This document shows positions 17,310 to 26,119 of a DNA stretch of 64,000 bases, piece after piece; within the stretch, counting starts at the first letter, position 1; the number at the start of each line of letters is the position of its first letter. Position numbers and translations under genes: made by a program. This stretch comes from Lachnospiraceae bacterium (GTDB lineage Bacteria; Bacillota_A; Clostridia; Lachnospirales; Lachnospiraceae), in NCBI GenBank assembly GCA_021770615.1, contig JAETQR010000002.1:79471-143470 (forward strand). Reading direction: 5' to 3'. The notes under the pieces are model-generated. The model ran no database searches. It had not been told where the DNA came from and was given only the letters and a program-made list of their open reading frames with translations.

Positions 17310-19292
17310 TTCATCGCCAAGCTGTATATAAATATCATACTGGTCGGGAGGCAGAACATCAAGCCACATTGCGATCCTGTAATCTGCGTCCTCAAACGTC
17401 TTCATCGTCTGGTAAGTGTCTGCAAATTCGACAAACCATATCCCCGACTCCTTACCAGAAAAATATACTTTTTTAATGGCATGGTCAATTTCATGGATAT
17501 AAAAAATATCCTCCTGCCTTGCATAAGAGACAGATGGTTCTCCGACTGGCGGTGCAGACGCAAAATCAAGCCTCTCTGCCTGCTCGTCATCCATCCGCTC
17601 CGGCCGTTTCAGATCCCCTCCGAGATAATCATTGTTTTTCACGAGCGTCTTGGAAAGTGACACCATGTCCGGACAAAATTCATGGGCGCGGAAAAATCCG
17701 GGTTTCACATAGTACTCACTGATGATCTCCTCCGTGTCAAAATCATATTCCCGGATAAGGCCAAGATTTTCTTCCATTTCGGGCACAAGATATCCCGCCA
17801 TTACATAAAGTCGTCTTGCTTCCTTATCAAATATGGCGTTGGAACGGATTTTGGACTTCGGACACGAAAACCGTTTATACAGCTTTACCGTTTTTTCCTT
17901 TTCGTTCACCTCATAAAAACTGACATAACTTAATTCATCCTCATCAAAAAACTCTACTTTACGGCGTTTGTGCCAGTGGTTGTCAAATACCATGATATAT
18001 TTTATATCCGGCTTTGATTCTCTCTCGGGTTCCACCTCAAACACCGCATGCTGCTGATAAAACCATGGCACATACCCGACCGGCCGGAGCACTTTATCTT
18101 TCATCTCCGTATTTTCCCAGAACCTCGGATCTGCCAGGATCCACTTTATCTCATCCTTCCCCCAGTCAAACATAGCAACTGAGTGGATATTACGCATGGA
18201 AACAAGCATGGCGTCCTGTTCCTCATCATAAGAAGCAGAATTGATATGGGCCCAATCCATCATATCCTGATATGTCTCATCAAACAGATCTCCGATTTTG
18301 ATCTTGTGAACGATCTCACCATTCTCCCTGTTGAGTTCCAGGATCAGATCTTCAGAATGCCCTTCCAGGCTGTTTCCTGCTGTGAGTATATTCCCCCCCG
18401 GCGTCTTCTCCTCTACCGTATGATGTGCTCCGTTCTTCACCAGATAAGTCCTCCCCACTCTCCCCAGATAATCCATATCATACATCTGGACAGAATGCGG
18501 ATTGGTAAAAGACGGGGCAGAAATCTCACGTTCCATAAACAGAAAACGCCCTTTTGACAATGGAAAAATCCCATAACCCTTCGGCTTTCTCTTAAGATAA
18601 TAACGTATTTTCCCCTCCCTATCAAATACACACGGTTTTATATCGATCCCCCCGGCAATCAATATATTTTTAAACCGGGAGTCTTTATTTATTTTCTTTG
18701 GAACAATAACATCCTGCAGATCCGGCGGCAGTGGATCCGTCGTGAGCGGAAAACTCCGACTGTCACAGGACTGCCCACTCTCATCCAGAAGCTCTATGAC
18801 CACTTCTGTACTCCTTCCGGGATACAAACCAAGGATTGGAATCCTGTGGCGCTTCTCCGGCGGATACTCGAATACAAAGCTGGTATCCTCTGTATCACCA
18901 ACCACAGTTGCCCTCACCTGATAATCCATAATCGTCGTAAATAATACAAGAGCCGTCAGTGGGGCCTCCCCAAATGGATTTACCACCGCAAGGATATTAT
19001 TAAACGTGTATTTATCACTTCTCAGCTGCAACTCCAAAAACCAGTCTTTCGCCTGCGAAGTACGGGAATACATCTTTTCCTCCCGTACATTTCCTTTGAT
19101 CGAATCCGTCCGGGTTCGCTGGAATACTTCCTCATAATCGAGGGATCCCTTTTCCACCCACTCCTTCTGGCGGATCGTGATCGTCCCCCCGTTATCACGA
19201 TAAACCTCTTTTACTCTTGCCTCCCTGGCTGTGCGGAGTTCCCTCTTTTTCCGCCCAAGCCCGGACCTTAGTTTGTTTGATAGATTACCCAT
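17271..19292 (-). CDS. Arylsulfotransferase (AssT family), cytosolic form
   Basis: This 673-residue protein contains an Arylsulfotran_N-like beta domain (about 95-185) and a beta-propeller catalytic domain. Counterparts of the AssT active site are visible: HHTVEEKTPGGN, DWAHINSASYDEEQDA with SMRNIHSV following (catalytic His and Arg), and QQHAVFEV (the His that becomes sulfated). Classical AssT is periplasmic, PAPS-independent and uses phenolic sulfate donors. This one has no signal peptide, has an extra N-terminal stretch of about 90 charged residues, and sits last in a cysDNC operon, 36 bp after cysC. A role in transferring sulfate within the cell, perhaps linked to PAPS, is inferred from context. 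Its end overlaps the M14 gene by 39 bp. Confidence 0.85.
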   Translation of the reverse strand: MGNLSNKLRSGLGRKKRELRTAREARVKEVYRDNGGTITIRQKEWVEKGSLDYEEVFQRTRTDSIKGNVREEKMYSRTSQAKDWFLELQLRSDKYTFNNILAVVNPFGEAPLTALVLFTTIMDYQVRATVVGDTEDTSFVFEYPPEKRHRIPILGLYPGRSTEVVIELLDESGQSCDSRSFPLTTDPLPPDLQDVIVPKKINKDSRFKNILIAGGIDIKPCVFDREGKIRYYLKRKPKGYGIFPLSKGRFLFMEREISAPSFTNPHSVQMYDMDYLGRVGRTYLVKNGAHHTVEEKTPGGNILTAGNSLEGHSEDLILELNRENGEIVHKIKIGDLFDETYQDMMDWAHINSASYDEEQDAMLVSMRNIHSVAMFDWGKDEIKWILADPRFWENTEMKDKVLRPVGYVPWFYQQHAVFEVEPERESKPDIKYIMVFDNHWHKRRKVEFFDEDELSYVSFYEVNEKEKTVKLYKRFSCPKSKIRSNAIFDKEARRLYVMAGYLVPEMEENLGLIREYDFDTEEIISEYYVKPGFFRAHEFCPDMVSLSKTLVKNNDYLGGDLKRPERMDDEQAERLDFASAPPVGEPSVSYARQEDIFYIHEIDHAIKKVYFSGKESGIWFVEFADTYQTMKTFEDADYRIAMWLDVLPPDQYDIYIQLGDELQNTGKKITKHK

Positions 19293-19328
19293 ACTTTCTC
19301 CTTAAACAGTCTCTCTTTCAAACTGCTC

Positions 19329-19922
19329 TCAGCCTTCTCGTTTTATGATCCTTTCAAACACCTGCTCTGCGCACTCACAAGGTGTGTACTTTACCGTATC
19401 AAGAACCAGTTCCGGGTGTAACGGCGGTTCATACGCCGAATCTTTCCCGGTAAAATTTTGGATCTGCTTTTTGTAAAGTCCCTTCGGATCGCGTTCCATA
19501 CAGGTCTTCAGATCTGTATCTACATAAACCTCGATAAAATTTCCCTCGCCTGCCTTTTCCCTCGCAAATCGTCTCATCTCACGAAATGGGGAAATAAACG
19601 ATACCAGTGTTATCAGCCCCGCATCACGAAACAGAGCTGCGATTTCACTGATGCGGCGTATATTTTCATTTCTGTCCTCGTCAGTAAATCCAAGATCGGA
19701 ATTGATACCACACCGTATATTGTCACCATCTAACAGATACACTGCTTTTCCGGCATGATTCAACAGTTTTTCCAATTCCACCGCCACAGTTGACTTTCCT
19801 GATCCGGAAAGTCCGGTGAACCAGACCACGACTCCTTTTTGCCCAAGAACCTTACACCGCTCCTCATAAGTTACCTTGTTATGATGCCAGACGATATTTT
19901 CATTTTTATTTCCCGAAACCAT
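19329..19922 (-). CDS. cysC: Adenylylsulfate (APS) kinase
   Basis: This 197-residue protein, the normal length, has P-loop GLSGSGKST near residue 38, DGDNIRCGINSDLGF, the FISPFREMRR motif and YVDTDLKTCMERDPKGLYKK. It phosphorylates APS at the 3' position with ATP to form PAPS. ATG 19922 is chosen because AAGGAG lies 6 nt upstream and it gives the standard length; the ORF extends further upstream but would overlap cysN. It supplies the active kinase for the operon, since the kinase-like C-terminus of CysN looks degenerate. Confidence 0.93.
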   Translation of the reverse strand: MVSGNKNENIVWHHNKVTYEERCKVLGQKGVVVWFTGLSGSGKSTVAVELEKLLNHAGKAVYLLDGDNIRCGINSDLGFTDEDRNENIRRISEIAALFRDAGLITLVSFISPFREMRRFAREKAGEGNFIEVYVDTDLKTCMERDPKGLYKKQIQNFTGKDSAYEPPLHPELVLDTVKYTPCECAEQVFERIIKREG

Positions 19923-19969
19923 ATTTTTCTCCTTAATCTGACTCTCCTGACACCGGTACGGAAAAAACA

Positions 19970-21781
19970 TCAGCTGAATATAATTCTTTTATCCTTTAAA
20001 AGTGTACGGATCAACCCGATATTCTTTCCATAATCAAAATCACTGTCCTCCAGCTGCATATCCGCCTTGATATCTGTCGTTATCTCACTTCCTACCCAGC
20101 AGATATCCATCTCTCCCTGAACAACGGCCTTTAAAATCTTGCGGTCGCTCTCGGTCAGGCCGGTCGCTGTCACGATCAGGATCATCCCGGCATCAAGCAT
20201 GAGATTTGCTACCTCGCCAAAACGCCGGATCTGTTCCTTGTGATTTTCATCTCCACCAGATTTTGTGTCCGCACCCACGCCATACAGATAAGAACCGATT
20301 CCCATATAGTACACATATCTGCCACTGTCTAACAGCGATTTCTCAAGTGCTTTTGCCAAATCTTTCTTTCCCGTATTTTTCTCCCCGGTCAGGACAATGA
20401 GTTCCGGCCTCTGGGCATAGTGCTCAATCCTCGATTCAATGTCAATCTCGCTTGTTTCCCATTTATAATTACGAAGCATCGCACCCGAGCGGATGTCGCT
20501 GTCCTCATCCTTCAATGCTTCGGTAATGATACCTCCTCCGGCAATTTCATAATTATCTACAATAACAAAACGGCTTGTCCCCGCACTCTCTTTTACGGTG
20601 TCAAAAGCAATCGGTTTATCGGTCTTTAAGATCACCTCGGCGACCTCATTTTTTTCAACCTGCTGCTTTGTATCTGTGGAGGAAAGATTAGAAGAGTTTA
20701 TAACTCCTTTTACCTTCTCGATTTCTACTTTTACTTTCTCGCCGCCTATTTTCAGATAATACAGCTTTCCGGTCTCAAAATTCTTTTTGCCGAGCCAGAA
20801 AATATTGGCTGCGATACGGGATGCGGTCTTTGGCTGTGGCTCTCCGGCAACCGCCATGAGCTCGCCTCTCGTAATGTAAATCTGCTCCTTCATCGTAAAC
20901 CCGATCGCCATGCCCGGTTTTCCCTCTTCGATCGGATCTGTATGAAATGACTCAATATTCTTAATATGGCTCTTCTTACCGGATGGGTAGAAGATTACCT
21001 CCTGACCGGCGCGTATCGTACCGGTCTCGATCGTCCCCGCTACAATTCTCCGGTCATCACCGTTTCTCGTAAATTTATATACATCCTGAACCGGCATACG
21101 GAATGGCTGTCTGTCATGCTCTTCTTCACACTCGAACTCATCCAGTACCTGAAGAATACACATTCCATCGTACCACGGCATCTTCTCACTCGGTTTTACG
21201 ATATTTTCTCCCTGAAAAGAACTTACCGGAAGCACAAAAGACGGTGTGATATCAATCTGTCCCAAAAATTCAAGATACTCATCTTTCACCTTATTGTACA
21301 CTTCCTCGCTGTAACCGACCAGATCCATTTTATTGATCACGACAGCGATCTGCTGGATGCCAAGCATCGAAAGCATATAGGCATGTCTTCTGGAATTTTC
21401 CTGCACCCCCTCTTTGGCGTCGATCATAAGAAGCGCCGCCTGCGCACGGGCAGCTCCGGTGATCATATTTTTCAGAAACTCAATATGGCCGGGGGCATCC
21501 AGAATGATATAATCCCTTTTTTCTGTCTTAAAAAAACATCTCGCTGTATCGATCGTAATCCCCTGAGATTGTTCATCTTTCAGTGCATCCAGTAAAAAGG
21601 CATACTCAAACGGCTTTGAATTTCGCCGGCACGTCTCCTTTACCTGCTCTAGCTTTCCCTCCGGCAGCGAGCCGGTGTCTGCCAGCAGACGCCCCATCAA
21701 AGTGCTCTTTCCGTGATCCACATGCCCGACGATAACAATATTCATATCTTCCTTTTTATTCATAATCTGTATCTGCTCCAT
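19970..21781 (-). CDS. cysN: Sulfate adenylyltransferase large subunit with degenerate C-terminal kinase-like domain
   Basis: This 603-residue protein has an EF-Tu-like GTPase domain: GHVDHGKST near residue 19, [12 protein letters not shown] and NKMDLVGYS. Beta-barrel domains of CysN extend to about residue 430. The last 160 residues resemble an APS kinase ([15 protein letters not shown], then [19 protein letters not shown]), but the P-loop lacks the usual GxSGxGKST and the downstream motifs are eroded. GTP hydrolysis by CysN drives APS formation by CysD. Start 21781 lies 20 bp after cysD with GGAG unusually close; ATG 21745, preceded by AAAGGA, is a possible alternative. Confidence 0.9.
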   Translation of the reverse strand: MEQIQIMNKKEDMNIVIVGHVDHGKSTLMGRLLADTGSLPEGKLEQVKETCRRNSKPFEYAFLLDALKDEQSQGITIDTARCFFKTEKRDYIILDAPGHIEFLKNMITGAARAQAALLMIDAKEGVQENSRRHAYMLSMLGIQQIAVVINKMDLVGYSEEVYNKVKDEYLEFLGQIDITPSFVLPVSSFQGENIVKPSEKMPWYDGMCILQVLDEFECEEEHDRQPFRMPVQDVYKFTRNGDDRRIVAGTIETGTIRAGQEVIFYPSGKKSHIKNIESFHTDPIEEGKPGMAIGFTMKEQIYITRGELMAVAGEPQPKTASRIAANIFWLGKKNFETGKLYYLKIGGEKVKVEIEKVKGVINSSNLSSTDTKQQVEKNEVAEVILKTDKPIAFDTVKESAGTSRFVIVDNYEIAGGGIITEALKDEDSDIRSGAMLRNYKWETSEIDIESRIEHYAQRPELIVLTGEKNTGKKDLAKALEKSLLDSGRYVYYMGIGSYLYGVGADTKSGGDENHKEQIRRFGEVANLMLDAGMILIVTATGLTESDRKILKAVVQGEMDICWVGSEITTDIKADMQLEDSDFDYGKNIGLIRTLLKDKRIIFS

Positions 21782-21801
21782 TTCTCCACATGATTTGCTT
21801 T

Positions 21802-22683
21802 TTACATATATCCTTCTTTACGCAATTCCTCAAGTCCGCCGCCTCCCTCTTTATCCTGGGCACGGCCGGATCTCTCTGCAATGTTGGCAAACTTTCCGGT
21901 CTTGAGTTCTTCGATGATCTCATGTACATTTTTAGCAGTGGATTCCACTGTTCCCGTGCAGGGTGCGCATCCTAATGAGCGATAGCGCTTTCCCTCCCCC
22001 TGATCGAAATAGAGCGGAACCACAGGTATATTTTCCCGCTCGATATATTCCCAGATATCAAGCTCTGTCCAGTCGAGGAGCGGATGAACCCTCACATGGG
22101 TTCCCGGTGCAAAATCTGTCTTATACTGATTCCAGAACTCCGGCGGCTGGTCTCCCACATCCCAGTCATTGTTCTTATCCCTTGGCGAAAAATAACGTTC
22201 CTTGGAGCGGCTTCCCTCTTCGTCTGCACGCACGCCGACGATCACTCCTGTATATGGCTCGATATTCACATCTTTTTCATAAACGCCCTTGCTGTGATTA
22301 AAGCGGTATCTCGGCCAGCTGGCGTTCAGCGTATTTGCTAACGCCTCTGTCTTGAGCGCTTTACAACACTCCAGCCTTGTCGCATTTCCATCCGGGAACG
22401 TTGCCTTTTTTTCGAGAGCCTCTGTATTCTCGCCATAGATCATATCCAGGTTCCACTCGGCAGCGAGACGGTCGCGGTATTCGATCATTTCTTTGATCTT
22501 AAAATGCGTGTCTACATGAACGAGCGGAATCGGAACATGTCCGAAAAAAGCTTTCCTGGCAAGCCAGAGAAGCACCGTACTATCCTTTCCGATCGACCAG
22601 AGCATGCACAAATTTCCAAGCTCACTGTAAGCCTCTCTCAAAATATGAACACTTTTATATTCCAACATATCCAAATGATCCAT
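21802..22683 (-). CDS. cysD: Sulfate adenylyltransferase small subunit
   Basis: This 293-residue protein is of the PAPS-reductase/ATP-sulfurylase (PP-loop) superfamily. It has [19 protein letters not shown] near residue 30, [19 protein letters not shown], and late motifs [14 protein letters not shown] and [12 protein letters not shown]. With CysN it makes adenylylsulfate from ATP and sulfate. Start 22683 has GGAGGA five nt upstream; an in-frame upstream start at 22713 is not supported. It is the first gene of the cysD-cysN-cysC-sulfotransferase operon and follows a strong promoter. No reductase (cysH, aprAB) or sulfate permease is near, so the product PAPS is probably meant for sulfation. Confidence 0.93.
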   Translation of the reverse strand: MDHLDMLEYKSVHILREAYSELGNLCMLWSIGKDSTVLLWLARKAFFGHVPIPLVHVDTHFKIKEMIEYRDRLAAEWNLDMIYGENTEALEKKATFPDGNATRLECCKALKTEALANTLNASWPRYRFNHSKGVYEKDVNIEPYTGVIVGVRADEEGSRSKERYFSPRDKNNDWDVGDQPPEFWNQYKTDFAPGTHVRVHPLLDWTELDIWEYIERENIPVVPLYFDQGEGKRYRSLGCAPCTGTVESTAKNVHEIIEELKTGKFANIAERSGRAQDKEGGGGLEELRKEGYM

Positions 22684-22752
22684 CGTTCTCCTCCATTCAC
22701 AGATATCATTCATCTGCGTCCTTATATCACAGGGCAGTTTTATTATTTTTAT

Positions 22753-22781
22753 ATTTTACAAAAATATGACAATTATGTCAA
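22753..22781 (-). promoter_or_regulatory. Promoter of the cysDNC operon with operator-like dyad
   Basis: On the minus strand TTGACA (22781-22776) and TAAAAT (22758-22753) are separated by 17 bp. A palindrome TGACA-TAAT-TGTCA (22780-22767) overlaps the -35 and enters the spacer, a likely repressor site. No S-box or T-box leader is visible between it and cysD. Confidence 0.75.
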
Positions 22782-22810
22782 TTTATTATCAAACTTGAGT
22801 TTATGAAATC

Positions 22811-23470
22811 CTACGATTCGCCCGGGAGTCCGTTATCGACCGCATACACATCTCCCGTTTCCCTGTCATGATACAGTGCGTAGACGATCCCATCGCTCAT
22901 GATCACCTTGGCCCCATACTCAAGTTCCTCTATGCTGTAGAAGATAACGGTCTGACTTACCCGGTAAGCCTCACTGTCATATTTTTCGGCATAACGGTTG
23001 ATCGCACCACGGGCCAAAAATGGATAGAGCGGATTGCCAAACATTGCAATGCCGCTGCCAAAAGTCAGCACGATCCCAAGTACACAGCATATTATACCCA
23101 TTACTCTGGATTTGTTTCGGTTAATGAGTACCCGCACAAGAAATCCGGCGGCGATCCCCAGCATCATAAATAAGATAATAACAGGTAAAATGTTCAAAAT
23201 TATGTTAATTTTGGAATTTTCCACAATTCCCGCTGCACTGACCCTGTTTTCTATCATTTGATAAACAATGCAAATAACAACGGTCACTGCCGGCACGATA
23301 AAACTCACTTTTTTTAAGAAAACCGCTGCCAAACAGCCAAACACCGGCATCAAAACGATCGCCTGCGGCAGATCAAAATAGAGATAAAGCTGCATATACT
23401 CCCACATACCTGCCAGAGAAAATACAATGATCAGCAGACCTTTGGATATTTTTTTAAATCGTTCCTTCAT
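22811..23470 (-). CDS. Membrane protein of unknown function
   Basis: This 219-residue protein has about five hydrophobic helices in the first 150 residues (first near 12-30, last near 125-148). A C-terminal soluble tail of about 65 residues follows, with several Tyr and Asp residues. No family is recognised. ATG 23470 is favoured because GGAGG lies at an 11-nt distance, while the upstream in-frame start at 23488 precedes that site. It follows the similar-sized membrane gene at 23543 and radA on the same strand, so it may be the distal member of a radA operon. The gene ends about 30 bp from the cys promoter. Confidence 0.7.
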   Translation of the reverse strand: MKERFKKISKGLLIIVFSLAGMWEYMQLYLYFDLPQAIVLMPVFGCLAAVFLKKVSFIVPAVTVVICIVYQMIENRVSAAGIVENSKINIILNILPVIILFMMLGIAAGFLVRVLINRNKSRVMGIICCVLGIVLTFGSGIAMFGNPLYPFLARGAINRYAEKYDSEAYRVSQTVIFYSIEELEYGAKVIMSDGIVYALYHDRETGDVYAVDNGLPGES

Positions 23471-23542
23471 TTCCTTCCTCCCATTCATAATAACAATCCT
23501 GACATATAACTTTAAATAAGATCACGGGAAAACCTGTGCCAC

Positions 23543-23995
23543 TCAGTAAAACACCGAAACAAGAACCGGCACAAAAAATACAACTGCTACCAGTACCACA
23601 TTAAAAAGTGTCGTCAAAAATCCCATAACGATCCGTTTAAAAATATCTTCTCGTGTGATCAGAACGGTATTCACGATCCAGTCCACTGCTACACATATTG
23701 CCAGCAGGGTGTACATCCTGACGCTGCTGATATCTTCCGTTCCGACCAGAGAAATACCGACGATAAGAACTGCCATGTTTAGTGCCAGATACAGAATAAA
23801 ATCCGTCTCGCACTCCATCACCTTATAAATAAATGCATTCACAAAACAGAACATCGCAGCTGCCATAATAAAAAATGCATACATATCCAGCGTCTTCTTG
23901 GATGCGATCTGCCAGGGAAGCCCGACCAGAACAGCCACGATTCCGATCATCGCCCGGTACATTGGCGTCAACTGCTTCATTATCTTTTCATACAT
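23543..23995 (-). CDS. Four-helix membrane protein of unknown function
   Basis: This 150-residue, highly hydrophobic protein has four predicted helices (about 14-30, 38-58, 68-85, 120-148) and short loops. No family is recognised. The start overlaps the last 8 bp of radA, so it is probably translationally coupled to it; an internal ATG at codon 6 is possible. Its pairing with radA is likely an operon of convenience rather than a sign of a DNA-repair role. Confidence 0.65.
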   Translation of the reverse strand: MYEKIMKQLTPMYRAMIGIVAVLVGLPWQIASKKTLDMYAFFIMAAAMFCFVNAFIYKVMECETDFILYLALNMAVLIVGISLVGTEDISSVRMYTLLAICVAVDWIVNTVLITREDIFKRIVMGFLTTLFNVVLVAVVFFVPVLVSVFY

Positions 23996-25382
23996 ATGAT
24001 GTCCATTCCTCCCTATCCATAATCTCTCTAATATTTCTTATCCCGACAAGTTTTATCCCGGACAGATCCAGACTGCCGCTCTTTTCGATCGTTTTCTTAT
24101 TTGCTGCAGGAAGAATACAGGTTTTATATCCGGTCTTCATCGCCTCCACCACGCGTTTCTCACACTGTGGAACTGCACGCACCTCGCCTACCAGCCCCAC
24201 CTCGCCAAATATAACGGTCCGGTCATCCATAGCCCGTCCACTCTGGCTCGATATCAGTGCTGCAATGATCGCAAGATCCATCGCCGGTTCCGTGATCCTC
24301 ATACCTCCTGCTACGTTTACATAAGCATCACTATCTGACAATCTGAGCCCCAGACGTTTCTCAAGTACAGCGATCAGGAGATTTACCCGGTTATAATCCG
24401 TGCCGGCCGCCGTCCGTCTTGGCATATTAAAATATGTATGGCACACAAGAGCCTGTACCTCGATCATAAACGAGCGGCTGCCTTCGATCGCGCACGCCAC
24501 TACCGAGCCGGACTCACCCACGGGTTTTCCCTGCATCATATATTCGGAAGGATTTGGAACCTCTACAAGTCCTTTCCCTTTCATCTCAAATACACCAATC
24601 TCATTCGTCGAGCCAAAACGATTTTTCACCCCACGCAGGATCCTGTATGCCGCCGTCTGATCCCCTTCAAAATAAAGCACCGTATCGACCATATGCTCCA
24701 GCATCCTGGGACCCGCTACATTGCCTTCCTTCGTTACATGCCCCACGATAAAAATACTGATGTTCCTGCTCTTGGCAAGTCTCAAAAGAATCGATGTGAT
24801 CTCTCTCACCTGACTGATGCTCCCGGGAGCCGCATCGATATTCTCATCATACATCGTCTGGATCGAGTCCACGATAACAACTTCCGGCTGCACCTTTTCA
24901 ATAGCGCCATCTATCGCGGATATACTTGTCTCTGAGAGAAGATAAACCGATTCCTGAAATTCACCGATCCGGTTCCCCCGCAGCTTGATCTGCCCCAGCG
25001 ATTCCTCCCCCGATACATAAAGTACCTTCCTCTCCTTGTCAGAAAGCTCCTTACACATCTGAAGTAAAAGCGTCGATTTTCCAATCCCCGGGTCCCCACC
25101 CACCAATACGAGCGATCCCGGCACGATCCCGCCGCCTAATACACGGTCCAGTTCACAGATACCCGTAAGCATCCGCTGCTCGTTTTCAATCGTGATATCT
25201 TTCATCCGGGATGGTTCTGCCACCGGTTTAAACACCGTGGCCTTCCCTCTTCCTGCAGGCGTTTTTGACGCCGGTGCCTCAACAAGCGTATTCCACTCCC
25301 CGCAGCCCGGGCACTGCCCCTGCCACTTGCCGACCTCTGTCCCGCATTCTTTACAGTAAAATAAGTTTTTCGCCTTTGCCAT
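23988..25382 (-). CDS. radA: DNA repair protein RadA (Sms)
   Basis: This 464-residue protein has the full RadA layout: an N-terminal C4 zinc finger (CKECG and CPGCG, residues 9-30), a RecA-like ATPase with Walker A GGDPGIGKST near 97, the RadA-specific KNRFG motif near 250, and a C-terminal Lon-like domain. It drives branch migration of recombination intermediates. ATG 25382 with GAGGAAAG upstream fits the conserved MAKAKNLFYC beginning. Two membrane-protein genes follow on the same strand. Confidence 0.95.
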   Translation of the reverse strand: MAKAKNLFYCKECGTEVGKWQGQCPGCGEWNTLVEAPASKTPAGRGKATVFKPVAEPSRMKDITIENEQRMLTGICELDRVLGGGIVPGSLVLVGGDPGIGKSTLLLQMCKELSDKERKVLYVSGEESLGQIKLRGNRIGEFQESVYLLSETSISAIDGAIEKVQPEVVIVDSIQTMYDENIDAAPGSISQVREITSILLRLAKSRNISIFIVGHVTKEGNVAGPRMLEHMVDTVLYFEGDQTAAYRILRGVKNRFGSTNEIGVFEMKGKGLVEVPNPSEYMMQGKPVGESGSVVACAIEGSRSFMIEVQALVCHTYFNMPRRTAAGTDYNRVNLLIAVLEKRLGLRLSDSDAYVNVAGGMRITEPAMDLAIIAALISSQSGRAMDDRTVIFGEVGLVGEVRAVPQCEKRVVEAMKTGYKTCILPAANKKTIEKSGSLDLSGIKLVGIRNIREIMDREEWTSYV

Positions 25383-25530
25383 ACTTTCCTCACTCATCTA
25401 CAAATGATCCGGGCCCGGCAGTACAAATTCCGATCCGCTCGGAGCTGCACCGCCAAGCGAAAGCGGCGTCAATTTGAGTCCATCAAATCGGCGCCGCCGT
25501 ATTATTTTGATCCTCTTAAAATTACACCCG

Positions 25531-25562
25531 GTACAATGAATATTAAATTGTATTCATTGTAC
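25531..25562. terminator. Stem-loop abutting the stop codon at 25562
   Basis: GTACAATGAATA (25531-25542) pairs perfectly with TATTCATTGTAC (25551-25562) around an 8-nt loop. It touches the stop codon of the minus-strand gene that ends at 25562. The following minus-strand sequence is only weakly T-rich, so it may be a terminator or an RNA-protecting hairpin. Confidence 0.5.
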
Positions 25563-25975
25563 TAACATTTGCTTACCTTTACAGAGGCCTGTTTCCCCTC
25601 CTCTAACTCAATACTTACATTAAGCTTTCCGCCAAGATTCGTCTTCATGCTCCCAAGCTCTACATCATCAAGCACAACTTTATACTCCTGTGATGGCTCA
25701 AGCTCAAGTGTAAAACTTAAGTCTGACGCAGCCTCTACGACAAATGACACATCCGAACCATTGTTTACAAAATCTGTAACTGTACTTCCAGGTACTGATT
25801 CATACACAAAGAGTCCATTCTTCTCAAGCTTGGTGATCTCATGAAAGGTCTTTACCTTATACAGATCTCCTTCATATTCAAAATCGGTCTTTTTTGTCTT
25901 TGCATCCAGAAGATAATTTCCAAAGCTCAGGGAGCCGTTATCTTCTTTGCGAATCAATTCCTCTACAACGCTCAT
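25562..25975 (-). CDS. Small soluble protein of unknown function
   Basis: This 137-residue, mostly acidic, soluble protein has regular alternating strands. No catalytic motif is seen. The first half (FGNYLLDAKTKKTDFEYEGD) and second half (LSFTLELEPSQEYKVVLDDV) look like a beta-sandwich. Similar clostridial proteins are sometimes labelled endosialidase, but nothing here supports an enzyme. It has a strong AAGGAGG ribosome-binding site, a perfect TATAAT upstream and a leader of about 60 nt, which together suggest good expression. It is monocistronic, between clpC and radA. Confidence 0.65.
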   Translation of the reverse strand: MSVVEELIRKEDNGSLSFGNYLLDAKTKKTDFEYEGDLYKVKTFHEITKLEKNGLFVYESVPGSTVTDFVNNGSDVSFVVEAASDLSFTLELEPSQEYKVVLDDVELGSMKTNLGGKLNVSIELEEGKQASVKVSKC

Positions 25976-26039
25976 AGCAGTATCCTCCTTAGTTTCTTAA
26001 GTCTCTCCCCCCAATGTGAGCATTTTATTTCATACCTTA

Positions 26040-26045
26040 ATTATA
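26040..26045 (-). promoter_or_regulatory. Extended -10 element for the gene at 25562
   Basis: On the minus strand TATAAT is preceded by TTTGC, about 65 nt upstream of the start codon. The -35 is poor. An inverted repeat TAGCAA/TTGCTA (26044-26049 and 26063-26068) spans the promoter. Confidence 0.45.
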
Positions 26046-26119
26046 GCAAAGAAGTCTGTATATTGCTATCCTTTTTTTATGAATTTTTAATGACCATCCG
26101 CCTTTTTATCTCTCAACAT

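Noticed and set aside
20966..21595. 209-codon frame opposite cysN
   Set aside because: It is antisense to a well-conserved GTPase domain and has no supporting motif or start signal.
22684..22810. SAM or T-box riboswitch before cysD
   Set aside because: Only about 65 nt separate the likely transcription start from cysD and no conserved leader structure is visible.
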